Source: Agrococcus jenensis
GTDB lineage: Bacteria > Actinomycetota > Actinomycetes > Actinomycetales > Microbacteriaceae
Direction of reading: 5' to 3'
Assembly (NCBI RefSeq): GCF_003752465.1
Contig: NZ_RKHJ01000001.1
Coordinates: 2,480,001-2,544,000, forward strand
DNA: 64,000 nucleotides
The notes under the pieces are model-generated. The model had not been told where the DNA came from, made no database searches, and saw only the letters and a program-made list of their open reading frames with translations. Of the stretch, positions 1 through 9,012 are shown piece by piece. Within the stretch, counting starts at the first letter, position 1. The number at the start of each line of letters is the position of its first letter. A program made the position numbers and the translations under genes.

Positions 1-2135
1 TCGGCGCCGAGCTGGCCCGACAGCGCGAGCTGCTCGGCCGTCTCCATCGCGAGGTACGGGTTCACGGCGCTCGCGCCGTAGCCGATGAGCAGCGCGACGT
101 GGTGCACCTCGCGCACGTCGCCGGCCTCGACGACGATGCCGACGCGCATCCGCGTGGATGCCTTGATGAGGTGGTGGTGCACCGCGCTCGTCATGAGGAG
201 CGTCGGGATGGGCGCGAGCTGGTCGGTCGAGTCGCGGTCGGAGAGGATGACGAACTGCGCGCCCTCGGCGATCGCCTCGTCGACCTCGCGGCACATCGCG
301 TCGATGCGGCGCTCCATGGCCTCAGGGCCGTCCTCGACCCGGTAGAGCCCCTTGACGACGACGGTGCGGCGCGAGCCGGGCGTGCGGTCGATCGAGCGGA
401 TCTTGGCGAGCTGGTCGTTGTCGATCACCGGGAAGTCGACGATGATCTGGCTCGCGTGCGACGGCGTGGCCGTGAGCAGGTTGCGCACCGGGCCGATGCC
501 CATCGTCATGCTCGTGACGATCGACTCGCGCAGCGAGTCGAGCGGCGGGTTCGTCACCTGCGCGAACGCCTGCTTGAAGTAGTCGAACAGCAGGCGCGGC
601 CGGTCGGAGAGCGCCGCGATCGGGGTGTCGGAGCCCATCGCGCCGAGCGGCTCGGCGCCGGTCTTCGCCATCGGGGCGATGAGGATCCGCACCTCCTCCT
701 CGGTGTAGCCGAAGGTGCGCTGGCGGCGCACGACCGACGCGGCGGTGTGCGCGACGTGCTCGCGGTCGGGCAGGTCGGCGAGGTGGATGCGGCTCGACTC
801 GAGCCACTCCCCCCACGGCTCCATGGCGGCGAGCTCGCGCTTGACCTCCTCGTCGGGCACGAGCCTGCCGGCCTCCGTGTCGACCAGGAAGAGCCTGCCC
901 GGCTGCAGCCGGCCGCGGCGGACGACGCGGCTCGGGTCGATCGGCAGCACGCCGGTCTCGCTCGCGAGCACGACGAGGCCGTCGGAGGTCTCGAGCCAGC
1001 GGCCCGGGCGCAGGCCGTTGCGGTCGAGCGTCGCGCCGACGATGCTGCCGTCGGTGAAGCTGATCGCGGCGGGGCCGTCCCACGGCTCCATGAGCAGCGA
1101 GTGGTACTCGGCGAAGTCGCGCAGGTCCTGCGGCATGTCCGGCTGGTTCTCCCACGCCTGCGGCACCATCATCATGATCGCGTGCGGCAGGGAGCGGCCC
1201 GCGAGGGTCAGCAGCTCGAGCACCTCGTCGAACGAGGCGGAGTCGCTCATGCCGGGCGTGACGATGGGCTTGAGCGGGCGCAGGTCGCCGAGCAGCTCGC
1301 TCGCGAGCTGCGACTCCCTCGCGCGCATCCAGTTGCGGTTGCCCTCGACGGTGTTGATCTCGCCGTTGTGCGCGATCATGCGCATCGGCTGCGCGAGCGG
1401 CCACGACGGGAACGTGTTCGTCGAGTAGCGCGAGTGGACGATCGCGAGCTTCGTCTCGAAGCGCTCGTCCGAGAGGTCAGGGTAGAACGGCTCGAGCTGG
1501 AGCGTCGTCACCATGCCCTTGTACGTGATGGTGCGGCTCGACAGCGACGGCAGGTACTCGCCGACCTCGCGCTCGATGCGCTTGCGGAGCCGCCAGGCGA
1601 GCCGGTCGAGCTCGATGCCGGCGACAGGCGAGCCGGCGGCGGTGACGAAGAGCTGCTCGATGGCGGGCATGGCGCCGCGCGCGAGCTTGCCGAGCGCGTC
1701 GGGTGCGATCGGCACCTCGCGCCAGCCGAGCACGCGCAGGCGCTCCTGGCCGGCGATCTCCTCGATCCGGGCGCGCGCGTCGGTGCGCTCGGCGGGGTCG
1801 AGCGGCAGGAAGGCGAGCCCGGCGGCGTAGGCGCCGGCGGCGGGCAGCTCGAAGCCGACCACCGCGCGCAGGAACGCGTCGGGCATCTGCGTGAGGATGC
1901 CGGCGCCGTCGCCGGTGCCGGCATCGGAGCCGACCGCGCCGCGGTGCTCGAGGTTGCGCAGCGCGTCGAGCGCGAGCGCGACGATGTCATGGCCCGCGGT
2001 GCCGCGGGTGGTGGCCACCATCGCGAGGCCGCACGAGTCCCGCTCGTGGCGCGGGTCGTACATGCCGGTCGCGGGGGGCATCGCCGCGCCCCGGATGGGG
2101 GCGGCGGGGTTCGGACGCTCGCTGGATGCTCGCAT
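1..2135 (-). CDS. gltB: Glutamate synthase large subunit, 5' part (runs off the left edge)
   Basis: The first about 711 codons are present; the 3' end lies outside the window. The protein would make two glutamates from glutamine and 2-oxoglutarate. The visible part is the N-terminal glutamine amidotransferase domain and the start of the central domain. The nucleophile is Cys35 in DSCGLAMVATTRG, preceded by a propeptide that the family normally removes so that Cys becomes the N-terminus. Further family signatures are HSRYSTNTFPSW, HNGEINTVEGNRNWM and DRNGLRPGRW. The start ATG (2135-2133) has an AGAGGAG-type ribosome binding site just upstream. It follows lgt in the same direction after 67 bases, the usual trp-lgt-gltB order of actinobacteria. 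The gap contains a small GGCGC hairpin but no clear promoter. Confidence 0.95.
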   Translation of the reverse strand, partial: MRASSERPNPAAPIRGAAMPPATGMYDPRHERDSCGLAMVATTRGTAGHDIVALALDALRNLEHRGAVGSDAGTGDGAGILTQMPDAFLRAVVGFELPAAGAYAAGLAFLPLDPAERTDARARIEEIAGQERLRVLGWREVPIAPDALGKLARGAMPAIEQLFVTAAGSPVAGIELDRLAWRLRKRIEREVGEYLPSLSSRTITYKGMVTTLQLEPFYPDLSDERFETKLAIVHSRYSTNTFPSWPLAQPMRMIAHNGEINTVEGNRNWMRARESQLASELLGDLRPLKPIVTPGMSDSASFDEVLELLTLAGRSLPHAIMMMVPQAWENQPDMPQDLRDFAEYHSLLMEPWDGPAAISFTDGSIVGATLDRNGLRPGRWLETSDGLVVLASETGVLPIDPSRVVRRGRLQPGRLFLVDTEAGRLVPDEEVKRELAAMEPWGEWLESSRIHLADLPDREHVAHTAASVVRRQRTFGYTEEEVRILIAPMAKTGAEPLGAMGSDTPIAALSDRPRLLFDYFKQAFAQVTNPPLDSLRESIVTSMTMGIGPVRNLLTATPSHASQIIVDFPVIDNDQLAKIRSIDRTPGSRRTVVVKGLYRVEDGPEAMERRIDAMCREVDEAIAEGAQFVILSDRDSTDQLAPIPTLLMTSAVHHHLIKASTRMRVGIVVEAGDVREVHHVALLIGYGASAVNPYLAMETAEQLALSGQLGA

Positions 2136-2202
2136 CGTGCTCCTCTGCTCTCGCTGTGGGAGCGGGACGCCGTCGGCCCGCGGCGCGCCGGAAGGCGCGT
2201 GA

Positions 2203-3375
2203 CTATCTCGTGGCGGCCGCGGGATGAGCGGCGGGCTCGGCGTCGTCCTGGGTGCGGGACTCCGGGAGCTCGGTGTAGACATCTGAGTCTACGCCCTCCT
2301 CGGCACCGGGCTCGCGCCCGGGCTGCCAGGGCGACGGCTCGAGGCCGGGGTGGCGGCGCGTCTGCACGATCCAGACGACCACGCCGAGCGCGATCGCGAG
2401 GAACGCCATCCACACGTTCGTGCGGATGCCGAGGAACAGCTCGGACGGGTCGAGGCGGATCGTCTCGAACACCGAGCGGCCCAGGCCGTACCAGACGAGG
2501 TAGAGCGCGACGAGTCGGCCCCACTGCACGTCGCGCTTGCGGTCGAGCCACAGCAGCACCGCGGCGCCGAGCACGTTCCAGACGATCTCGTACGCGAACG
2601 TGGGGTGGAAGAGCGTGTCGGCGGGCAGGCCGACCGGGAACGCCGGGTTCGACGCCTCGATCTCGAGGCCCCACGGCAGGCCGGTCGGCTGGCCGAACAG
2701 CTCGTGGTTGAACCAGTTGCCGAGCCGGCCGAACGCCTGAGCGAGCAGCAGGCCGGGGGCGAGCGCGTCGGCGAAGGTCGTGAAGCGCACGCCGGTCTGC
2801 CGGCAGCCGAGCCAGACGCCGAGCGCGCCGCCGATGAGGGCGCCGAAGATCGCGATGCCGCCCTCCCAGATGTACAGCGCGGTCATCGGGTCGCGGCCCG
2901 GGCCGAAGTAGTCGTCCGGGTGCGTCGCGACGTGGAAGATGCGCGCGGCGATGATGCCGAGCAGCACGGCCCAGACGGCGATGTCGACGACGTAGCCGGC
3001 CTCGACGCCGCGCTGGCGCAGGCGCCAGCCGGTGAGCAGCGTCGCGACGACGATGCCCGCGAGGATGCAGAGCGCGTAGGTCTGGATGCCCCAGGTCGGC
3101 CCCACGATGCGCAGGAACATCGCGAGGATGACGCCGGTCGCGACCGAGCCGACGAGCGTCCACGCAGCGTCGCGCTTCGAGAGGCCGCTGCTGAGCGCGC
3201 GCACGAGCAGCGCGACGACGGTGATGACGAGGCCGAGCACGACGCCGAAGAGCACGGCGCCGAGCACCGAGCCCTGCACGAGCGGCAGCACGCCGATGGC
3301 GTCGAGCCACGCGCCGAGCGGCACCTGCTGCCACTCGGGGCTCGGGCTCGGGATGCTCTGGAAGACGGTGGTCAC
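2203..3375 (-). CDS. lgt: Prolipoprotein diacylglyceryl transferase, with an unusual N-proximal insertion
   Basis: Transfers diacylglycerol from phosphatidylglycerol to the lipobox cysteine of prelipoproteins in the cytoplasmic membrane. 390 aa. The Lgt signature GRLGNWFNHELFG is at residues 216-228, with the family segments RIFHVATHPDDYF and GGIAIFGALIGG before it. The usual N-terminus has IPSPS close to the first helix (..YALCILAGIV). Here IPSPSPEW (residues 8-15) is separated from TYALCILAGIV (residues 99-109) by about 80 residues that include two extra hydrophobic stretches (about 34-60 and 71-90). A polar, acidic tail of about 50 residues extends the C-terminus. Start is GTG, overlapping the trpA stop as GTGA, so translation is probably coupled to trpA. 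Confidence 0.93.
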   Translation of the reverse strand: MTTVFQSIPSPSPEWQQVPLGAWLDAIGVLPLVQGSVLGAVLFGVVLGLVITVVALLVRALSSGLSKRDAAWTLVGSVATGVILAMFLRIVGPTWGIQTYALCILAGIVVATLLTGWRLRQRGVEAGYVVDIAVWAVLLGIIAARIFHVATHPDDYFGPGRDPMTALYIWEGGIAIFGALIGGALGVWLGCRQTGVRFTTFADALAPGLLLAQAFGRLGNWFNHELFGQPTGLPWGLEIEASNPAFPVGLPADTLFHPTFAYEIVWNVLGAAVLLWLDRKRDVQWGRLVALYLVWYGLGRSVFETIRLDPSELFLGIRTNVWMAFLAIALGVVVWIVQTRRHPGLEPSPWQPGREPGAEEGVDSDVYTELPESRTQDDAEPAAHPAAATR

Positions 3376-4247
3376 GCGGAGGCGTCCTTCTGTGGGCTGG
3401 ACGAGGCGGTGCTCGACGGTGCGATGGCCGGCGCGGCGTCGGCCGGGCCGCCGTCGAGTGTACCGGCGGCGAGGGACGCGGCGAGCTCGCGGACGGCGGG
3501 CACGCCGCCCGCGCCGAGCGCGCGGACGAGCGCGGAGCCGACGATCGCGCCGTCGGCGTAGGTGAGCACGTCGCGCACCTGGTCGGCGGTGGAGATGCCG
3601 AGGCCGACGCAGCGCAGCGCCGTCGTGCCGGCCGCGGCAGCGCGTGCGGCGATGCGGTCGGCGAGCGCCCGCGCGGCGTCGTCGACGTCGGTGCGGGCAC
3701 CGGTCGTGCCCATGGTCGACACGGTGTACACGAAGCCGCGCGAGGCCTCGACCGCCCGGTCGATGCGGGCGTCCGACGACGACGGCGCGGCGAGGAAGAC
3801 CCGGTCGAGGTCGTGGCGCTCGGCGGCCGCGAGCCAGTCGGCGGCGTTCTCGGGCGTGAGGTCGGGTGTGATGAGGCCGGCGCCGCCGGCCGCGGCGAGC
3901 TGCTCGGCGAACCGGTCGACGCCGTAGCGCAGCACCGGGTTCCAGTAGGTCATGACGAGCACCGGCGCGCTCGTGCGGGCGGTGATCGCGGCGACCGCCT
4001 CGAACAGCTCCTCGAGCCGGAAGCCCCGCTCGAGCGTCGACTGGGTCGCGGCCTGGATGACGGGGCCGTCCATGCCGGGGTCGGAGTACGGCACGCCGAG
4101 CTCGATCGCGGTGCACCCCGCCTCGGCGATCGCGACGGCTGCCTCGATGCTCGTGGCGAGGTCGGGGAAGCCGGCCGGGAGGTAGCCGATCAGGGCGCGC
4201 CCGCCGCTCGCGCGGATGGCCTCCTCGGTGGTGATGCGCGCGGTCAC
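3372..4247 (-). CDS. trpA: Tryptophan synthase alpha subunit
   Basis: Cleaves indole-3-glycerol phosphate to indole and glyceraldehyde 3-phosphate and channels indole to TrpB. 291 aa; TIM barrel. The catalytic acids fall at family-standard positions, Glu49 in [11 protein letters not shown] and Asp60 in PGMDGPVIQ, and the C-terminal phosphate site VGSALVRAL is present. The tail is about 20 residues longer than E. coli TrpA and Ala/Ser-rich. It overlaps trpB upstream (ATGA) and lgt downstream (GTGA), so trpB-trpA-lgt reads as one coupled unit. Confidence 0.98.
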   Translation of the reverse strand: MTARITTEEAIRASGGRALIGYLPAGFPDLATSIEAAVAIAEAGCTAIELGVPYSDPGMDGPVIQAATQSTLERGFRLEELFEAVAAITARTSAPVLVMTYWNPVLRYGVDRFAEQLAAAGGAGLITPDLTPENAADWLAAAERHDLDRVFLAAPSSSDARIDRAVEASRGFVYTVSTMGTTGARTDVDDAARALADRIAARAAAAGTTALRCVGLGISTADQVRDVLTYADGAIVGSALVRALGAGGVPAVRELAASLAAGTLDGGPADAAPAIAPSSTASSSPQKDASA

Positions 4248-5467
4248 TGCTGCCTCGCGTCCTCGTCGAGCACGTCGAACCAGCGGCCAGCGGTCGCCAC
4301 GTCCTTGTCGCCGCGGCCGGAGAGCGAGACGAGCAGGGTGGAGCCGGGCAGCTCACGCGCGAGCCGCATCGCGCCCGCGATCGCGTGCGCCGACTCGATG
4401 GCGGGGATGATGCCCTCTGCGCGCGTGAGCGCGAGGAACGCCTCCATCGCCTCCGCGTCGCTCACCGGCTGGTACTCGGCGCGGCCGATGTCGTGCAGCC
4501 ACGCGTGCTCCGGGCCGACGCCCGGGTAGTCGAGGCCCGCGGAGATCGAGTGCGACTCGAGCGTCTGGCCGTCGCCGTCCTGCAGCAGGTACGTGCGCAT
4601 GCCGTGGAGCAGCCCGGGCTCACCGCGCTCGATCGACAGCGCGTGGCGCTCGGTGTCGGCGCCGTCGCCGGCCGCCTCGAGGCCGATGAGCTGCACGTCG
4701 GCGTCGTCGAGGAAGGCGTGGAAGATGCCCATCGCGTTCGAGCCGCCGCCCACGCACGCGAGCACGGCATCCGGCAGGCCGCCGGTCATCGCGATGGTCT
4801 GCTCGCGCGCCTCCTCGCCGATGGCGCGGTGGAAGTCGCGCACCATCTCCGGGAACGGGTGCGGGCCCGCCACGGTGCCCATGAGGTAGTGGGTGGAGTC
4901 GACGTTCGCGACCCAGTCGCGGAGGCCCTCGTTGATGGCGTCCTTGAGGGTGCGGGAGCCGCTCGTCACCGGCACGACCTCGGCACCGAGCAGGCGCATC
5001 CGCGCGACGTTGAGCGCCTGGCGTTCGGTGTCGACCTCGCCCATGTAGACGACGCACTCCATGCCGAAGAGCGCCGCCGCGGTCGCGGTCGCGACGCCGT
5101 GCTGGCCGGCACCGGTCTCGGCGATGAGGCGCGTCTTGCCCAGCCGCTGCGCGACGAGCGCCTGGCCGAGCACGTTGTTGATCTTGTGGCTGCCGGTGTG
5201 GTTGAGGTCCTCGCGCTTCAGCAGGATGCGGGCACCCGCCTGCTCGCTGAGGCGGCTCGCCTCCGTGAGCATCGAGGGACGGCCGGTGTAGTCGCGCGAG
5301 AGGCGCGCGAACTCGGCCTGGAACGCCGGGTCGACCTTGCACGCCTCGTAGCACGCGGCGAGCTCGTCGATCGCGGCCATGAGCGGCTCGGGCATGAAGA
5401 CGCCGCCGTACCCGCCGAACCAGGGGCCGTGGTGGTCGCGCAGCGAGGCTGCCGGTGCATCGGTCAT
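4244..5467 (-). CDS. trpB: Tryptophan synthase beta subunit
   Basis: PLP enzyme that condenses indole with serine to give tryptophan. 407 aa, a normal length. The Schiff-base lysine is Lys95 in [10 protein letters not shown], and the glycine-rich phosphate loop [10 protein letters not shown] is present. The N-terminal [13 protein letters not shown] motif is typical of the TrpB1 type that partners TrpA, not of the stand-alone TrpB2. The start ATG overlaps the trpC stop by 4 bases, and the stop overlaps trpA by 4 bases. Confidence 0.98.
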   Translation of the reverse strand: MTDAPAASLRDHHGPWFGGYGGVFMPEPLMAAIDELAACYEACKVDPAFQAEFARLSRDYTGRPSMLTEASRLSEQAGARILLKREDLNHTGSHKINNVLGQALVAQRLGKTRLIAETGAGQHGVATATAAALFGMECVVYMGEVDTERQALNVARMRLLGAEVVPVTSGSRTLKDAINEGLRDWVANVDSTHYLMGTVAGPHPFPEMVRDFHRAIGEEAREQTIAMTGGLPDAVLACVGGGSNAMGIFHAFLDDADVQLIGLEAAGDGADTERHALSIERGEPGLLHGMRTYLLQDGDGQTLESHSISAGLDYPGVGPEHAWLHDIGRAEYQPVSDAEAMEAFLALTRAEGIIPAIESAHAIAGAMRLARELPGSTLLVSLSGRGDKDVATAGRWFDVLDEDARQQ

Positions 5468-6252
5468 GCTGCTCTCCCGAACTCTGCGACGCGCGACTCG
5501 GGGTCGCCGTCGGTGACGAGGGCTTCGCCGACGAGCACGGCGTCGGCGCCGTCGCGCCGGTACCGCGCGACGTCCGCCGCGCTCTGCACACCCGACTCCG
5601 CGACGGCGACGACGCCGTCGGGGATGCGCGCGCGGAGCTCCGCGAAGCGCTCGGGGTGCATGGTGAAGGTCTTGAGGTCGCGCGTGTTGACGCCGAGGAT
5701 CCGGGCGCCCGCCTCGAGGGCCGCGTCGATCTCGTGCTCGTCATGGACCTCGACGAGCACCGACAGGCCCAGCTGCGTCGCGAAGCGGTGCAGCTCGGCG
5801 AGCCGGGCGGGCTCGAGCGAGGCGACGATGAGCAGGGCGAGGTCGGCGCCGAACGCCCGCGCCTCGAGCAGCTGGTACTCGTCGGCGATGAAGTCCTTGC
5901 GCAGCACCGGCACCGACACCGCGGCGCGCACCGCGCGCAGGTCGTCGAGCGAGCCGAGGAACCGGCGCTCCTCGGTGAGCACGCTGATGGCGGTCGCACC
6001 GCCCGCCTGGTAGCGCGCGGCGAGCGAGGCGGGCTCGGGGATGTCGGCGAGCGCACCCTTCGACGGGCTCGCGCGCTTCACCTCGGCGATGATGTGCGGG
6101 CCGTCGGAGTCGGGCTTGGGCGTGCCGAGGATGGCGGCGGCATCGAGGGGCGTCGGCGTCTGGAGCGCGATCGACTCCAGGCGGTCGGCGGGCAGCGCGG
6201 CCCGGCGCCGCGCCGCGTCCTCGAGCGCGCCCGCGGTGAGCGCGTCGAGCAC
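5464..6252 (-). CDS. trpC: Indole-3-glycerol phosphate synthase
   Basis: Closes the indole ring of 1-(2-carboxyphenylamino)-1-deoxyribulose 5-phosphate. 262 aa, monofunctional (no TrpF part). Key segments are [13 protein letters not shown] with the catalytic Lys58, [22 protein letters not shown] and VAESGV. GTG was chosen as the start because only 3 bases separate it from the stop of the upstream small gene. It overlaps trpB (ATGA). Confidence 0.97.
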   Translation of the reverse strand: MLDALTAGALEDAARRRAALPADRLESIALQTPTPLDAAAILGTPKPDSDGPHIIAEVKRASPSKGALADIPEPASLAARYQAGGATAISVLTEERRFLGSLDDLRAVRAAVSVPVLRKDFIADEYQLLEARAFGADLALLIVASLEPARLAELHRFATQLGLSVLVEVHDEHEIDAALEAGARILGVNTRDLKTFTMHPERFAELRARIPDGVVAVAESGVQSAADVARYRRDGADAVLVGEALVTDGDPESRVAEFGRAA

Positions 6253-6255
6253 GGC

Positions 6256-6522
6256 CTAGTGGCCCTGCGGGCCGAAGCCGGCGCGGTTCAGGATCGGCCA
6301 GAGGATGATGCCGACGACGAGCAGCCCGGCGCTCGCCCAGACGAGCAGAGGCATGTCGAGGAAGAAGAAGAGCGTGCCGAGCGTGAACGCGGCGATCATC
6401 ACGAGCACGCTGGCCCAGGCTGCGCGCGAGTGGCCGTGGCCCGGGTCGCCGAACGACTCGTCCTGCTCGGTCATGCTCAGCTCAGATGCGTGCTGCTCGG
6501 TGATGCCGGTGCGTGCGCTCAC
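6256..6522 (-). CDS. HGxxPAAW-type small membrane protein of the trp cluster
   Basis: 88 aa; function unknown. The polar N-terminus contains DPGHGHSRAAWASVLVM, matching the HGxxPAAW-like motif of a small family usually encoded just upstream of trpC in actinobacteria. Two hydrophobic helices follow (about residues 34-53 and 57-76) with a short tail NRAGFGPQGH. The GTG start is preceded by a GAGGAG ribosome binding site at proper spacing. The same start overlaps the stop of a possible 14-codon reading frame (GTGA). Position suggests co-expression with trpC; a role in tryptophan metabolism or transport is inference only. An internal ATG 16 codons downstream is a possible alternative start. Confidence 0.8.
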   Translation of the reverse strand: MSARTGITEQHASELSMTEQDESFGDPGHGHSRAAWASVLVMIAAFTLGTLFFFLDMPLLVWASAGLLVVGIILWPILNRAGFGPQGH

Positions 6523-6563
6523 GATGCTCCTCGGGTCGATCCTCCGGCGCGCTGGCGCGCCAC
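6519..6563 (-). CDS. Possible 14-codon leaderless leader peptide
   Basis: A GTG at 6563-6561 lies exactly 6 bases after a TAGACT -10 box and opens a 14-codon frame (VARQRAGGSTRGAS). Its TGA overlaps the GTG start of the next gene as GTGA. It contains no Trp codon, so it is not a classical trp attenuator. It could deliver ribosomes to the following gene, or be chance; the GAGGAG site of that gene lies inside it. Confidence 0.35.
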   Translation of the reverse strand: MARQRAGGSTRGAS

Positions 6564-6575
6564 TCCCCCAGTCTA
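6564..6575 (-). promoter_or_regulatory. -10 box TAGACT 6 nt before a GTG
   Basis: TAGACT (6570-6575) followed by 6 nt and GTG. The first three bases are the TAG stop of the upstream membrane gene. It would give an internal promoter for the HGxxPAAW gene and trpC-trpB-trpA. No convincing -35 box was seen. Confidence 0.5.
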
Positions 6576-7118
6576 CCGAGTCGGGTCGTCGCCGTCGTCC
6601 ATGACATCCCACGCGAGGCCGGAGCCGCTCCGCTCGTAGCGGGCCGCCCGGCGGGCGCGCGCGGGCCATCGACGTGCCGTGATGAGCACCCACACGCCGA
6701 CGGCGGCGGCGACGATGCCCGCGGCGATGCCGACGAGCGGCCACGCCGTCGTCGCGGTCGCCGTGAGCTCCGCCTGCTGGGCGGTACCGGCGAGCCCGGT
6801 CGCGTCGGCGACGAGCGTGGTGAGCGCGCCCGCGACGCCGGCCTGCGCGCCGCCGGCGTGGACCGCGAGCAGCGCGCCGAGCAGCAGCGCGAGCGCGCCG
6901 AGCACGAGCCGCCACACCTTCCCGGCGATCGGCAGCACGAGCGCGAGCGCGACGGTCGCGAGCGACAGCGTCGTCATCGCGCCGGCGACGTCCTGCCCGG
7001 CGACCGCGAGCACGCGGCCGTCGATCAGCGTCGCGCTCCCCCACGGCTGCGTGGCGGCGAGCAGCCCCATCGCGCCGGCGAGCAGCAGGCCCAGCACCGC
7101 CGCGATGCGCGCGCTCAT
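6573..7118 (-). CDS. Tryptophan-biosynthesis-associated membrane protein
   Basis: 181 aa with four predicted membrane helices (about residues 4-24, 45-66, 69-90 and 128-152) and a basic cytoplasmic tail (ARRWPARARRAARYERSGSG). Size, topology, the ATQPWG motif after helix 1 and position between trpE and trpC match the actinobacterial Trp_oprn_chp family (Rv1610-like). Its function is not established; transport or regulation linked to Trp supply is inferred from context. The ATG overlaps the trpE stop (ATGA). Confidence 0.85.
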   Translation of the reverse strand: MSARIAAVLGLLLAGAMGLLAATQPWGSATLIDGRVLAVAGQDVAGAMTTLSLATVALALVLPIAGKVWRLVLGALALLLGALLAVHAGGAQAGVAGALTTLVADATGLAGTAQQAELTATATTAWPLVGIAAGIVAAAVGVWVLITARRWPARARRAARYERSGSGLAWDVMDDGDDPTR

Positions 7119-8629
7119 GCGCCTCGGCGCATCGAGGATGCGACGGCGACCGCGCGCAGCGGCGCCGCTGCCTTGCTGCGCACCTCCTGCAGCTCGGTCT
7201 CCGGGTCGCTGTCGGCGACGAGCCCAGCGCCCGACTGCACATGCGCGACGCCGTCGCGCATGGTCACGGTGCGGATGGCGATCGCGAGATCCGCGTCGCC
7301 GGCCAGGTCGAGCCATCCCACGACGCCGCCGTAGACGCCGCGCTGCGCGGGCTCGAGCTCGTCGATGATGGCGAGCGCGCGCGGCTTCGGCGCACCCGAG
7401 AGCGTGCCCGCCGGGAAGGTGGCGCGGAACGCGTCGACGGCGGTCGCGTCGTCGCGCATCCGGCCCTCGACGGTCGAGACGATGTGCATGATGTGGCTGA
7501 AGCGCTCGATCGCCATGAGCTCGGTCACGGCCACCGTGCCGGGCACGCACACCTTCGCGAGGTCGTTGCGGGCGAGGTCGACGAGCATGACGTGCTCGCT
7601 GCGCTCCTTGGGATCGGCGAGCAGCTCGTCGGAGAGCGCGCGGTCGGCGACCGCGTCGGCGCCGCGCGGTCGGCTGCCGGCGATCGGATGCATCGTGGCC
7701 GCGCCGTCGTGCACCGTCACGAGCGCCTCGGGGCTCGAGCCGACGACGGCGTAGGGCGCGCCCGCGGCGTCCTCGAGCGAGAGCAGGTAGAGGTACGGCG
7801 AGGGGTTGAGCATGCGCAGCACGCGGTAGACCTCGAGCGGGTCGGCGTCGGTCTCGAGGTCGAAGCGCGCCGAGAGCACGACCTGGAAGACGTCGCCGTC
7901 GACGATGTGCTGCTTCGAGGTGCCCACCATCGCGCGGAAGTCCTCGGCGGTCACGCGCGCGCTGGGCTCGGGCGCGGCATCGCGGTCGAGCACGGCGATC
8001 GAGCCGGCCTCCGGGCGGGCGAGCTCGGCCTCGAGCGCGTCGAGCCGCGACTGCGCGTCGTGCCACAGCGCATCGGCGTCGTCGACGCCGTCGTGCAGCA
8101 CGTTCGCCACGAGGTGGGCGGCACCGGTGCGGTGGTCGAGCACGACGAGCGTGGCCACGAGCGACATCGCGATCGCGGGCACGTCGACCTCGCGCGGCGG
8201 CGCGTCCGGGAGCCGCTCGAGCTCGCGCACGGCCTCCCAGCCGATGTGGCCGACGAGGCCGCTCGTGAGCCGCGGCAGGCCGTCGATGCGCGGCGTCGCC
8301 CAGCGGCGCAGCACGTGCTCGATGGTGTCGAGCCCGGTGCGCGGGGCGTCGTCGCCGAGCAGCCGCTCGGTCGTGACCGTCTCGGAGCGCCAGCGCACCT
8401 CGCCGCGGTCGGCGGTGAGCTGACCGAAGGATGCGACGCCCACGAACGAGTACCGGCTCCAGACGCCCTGCTGGGCCGACTCGAGCAGGAACGTGCCCGC
8501 GCGGCCGGCAGCGACGCGGCGGTAGACGCCGACGGGCGTCTCGGCGTCGAGGAACACCTCGCGCACGACCGGCACGACGCGGTGGTGCGGCAGCAGCGCG
8601 TCGAAGGCGGCGCGATCGGTGGTCGTCAC
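7115..8629 (-). CDS. trpE: Anthranilate synthase component I
   Basis: Converts chorismate plus ammonia (from the TrpG glutaminase) to anthranilate. 504 aa. The N-terminal feedback site FLLESAQQGVW carries the LLES element that binds tryptophan in TrpE. The catalytic domain has GSSPEALV, PIAGSRPRG, DLARNDLAKVC, GAPKPRALAI and QSGAGLVADSDPE. No trpG or trpD lies in the window, so the glutaminase partner is encoded elsewhere. GTG start overlaps the hisI stop (GTGA), linking the his and trp genes into one run. Confidence 0.96.
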   Translation of the reverse strand: MTTTDRAAFDALLPHHRVVPVVREVFLDAETPVGVYRRVAAGRAGTFLLESAQQGVWSRYSFVGVASFGQLTADRGEVRWRSETVTTERLLGDDAPRTGLDTIEHVLRRWATPRIDGLPRLTSGLVGHIGWEAVRELERLPDAPPREVDVPAIAMSLVATLVVLDHRTGAAHLVANVLHDGVDDADALWHDAQSRLDALEAELARPEAGSIAVLDRDAAPEPSARVTAEDFRAMVGTSKQHIVDGDVFQVVLSARFDLETDADPLEVYRVLRMLNPSPYLYLLSLEDAAGAPYAVVGSSPEALVTVHDGAATMHPIAGSRPRGADAVADRALSDELLADPKERSEHVMLVDLARNDLAKVCVPGTVAVTELMAIERFSHIMHIVSTVEGRMRDDATAVDAFRATFPAGTLSGAPKPRALAIIDELEPAQRGVYGGVVGWLDLAGDADLAIAIRTVTMRDGVAHVQSGAGLVADSDPETELQEVRSKAAAPLRAVAVASSMRRGA

Positions 8630-9012
8630 GCGTCGTCCCCATCGTCGGGCGGCGCGGTCGCCTGGCCGGTCTGCGTGGGCACCGGCGTGAAGAAGCACGA
8701 GCGCGCGCCGGTGTGGCACGCGGGGCCCGTCTGGTCGACGCGGACGAGCAGCGCGTCGCCGTCGCAGTCGAGCGCGATCGAGCGCGGCACCTGGATGTTG
8801 CCGGAGGTGTCGCCCTTGCGCCAGTACTCCTGGCGCGAGCGCGACCAGAACGTGACGCGGCCCTCGGTCGCGGTGCGCCGCAGCGCCTCCTCGTCCATGT
8901 AGCCGACCATGAGCACGTCGCCGGTCGCGTCGTCCTGGATGACGGCGGCGACGAGGCCGTCGGCGTCGAGCTTGAGGGACGGCAGCTGGCCGTCCGCGAT
9001 CGTGTCGCTCAT
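8626..9012 (-). CDS. hisI: Phosphoribosyl-AMP cyclohydrolase
   Basis: Third step of histidine synthesis: hydrolytic opening of the adenine ring of PR-AMP. 128 aa, monofunctional (the pyrophosphatase is the separate hisE). Typical segments are [28 protein letters not shown] and [22 protein letters not shown] with the zinc-binding cysteines. Start ATG overlaps the hisF stop (ATGA); stop overlaps trpE. Confidence 0.97.
   Translation of the reverse strand: MSDTIADGQLPSLKLDADGLVAAVIQDDATGDVLMVGYMDEEALRRTATEGRVTFWSRSRQEYWRKGDTSGNIQVPRSIALDCDGDALLVRVDQTGPACHTGARSCFFTPVPTQTGQATAPPDDGDDA

Noticed and set aside
99..2711. An 870-codon plus-strand frame opposite gltB
   Set aside because: Same antisense effect; gltB motifs on the minus strand are continuous and the plus-strand product is low-complexity.
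6519..6563. Classical trp attenuator leader peptide
   Set aside because: The short frame has no Trp codon and no competing terminator/antiterminator stems follow.
7115..8629. TrpE-TrpG fusion
   Set aside because: The protein ends right after the chorismate-binding domain at 504 residues; no glutaminase motif is present.
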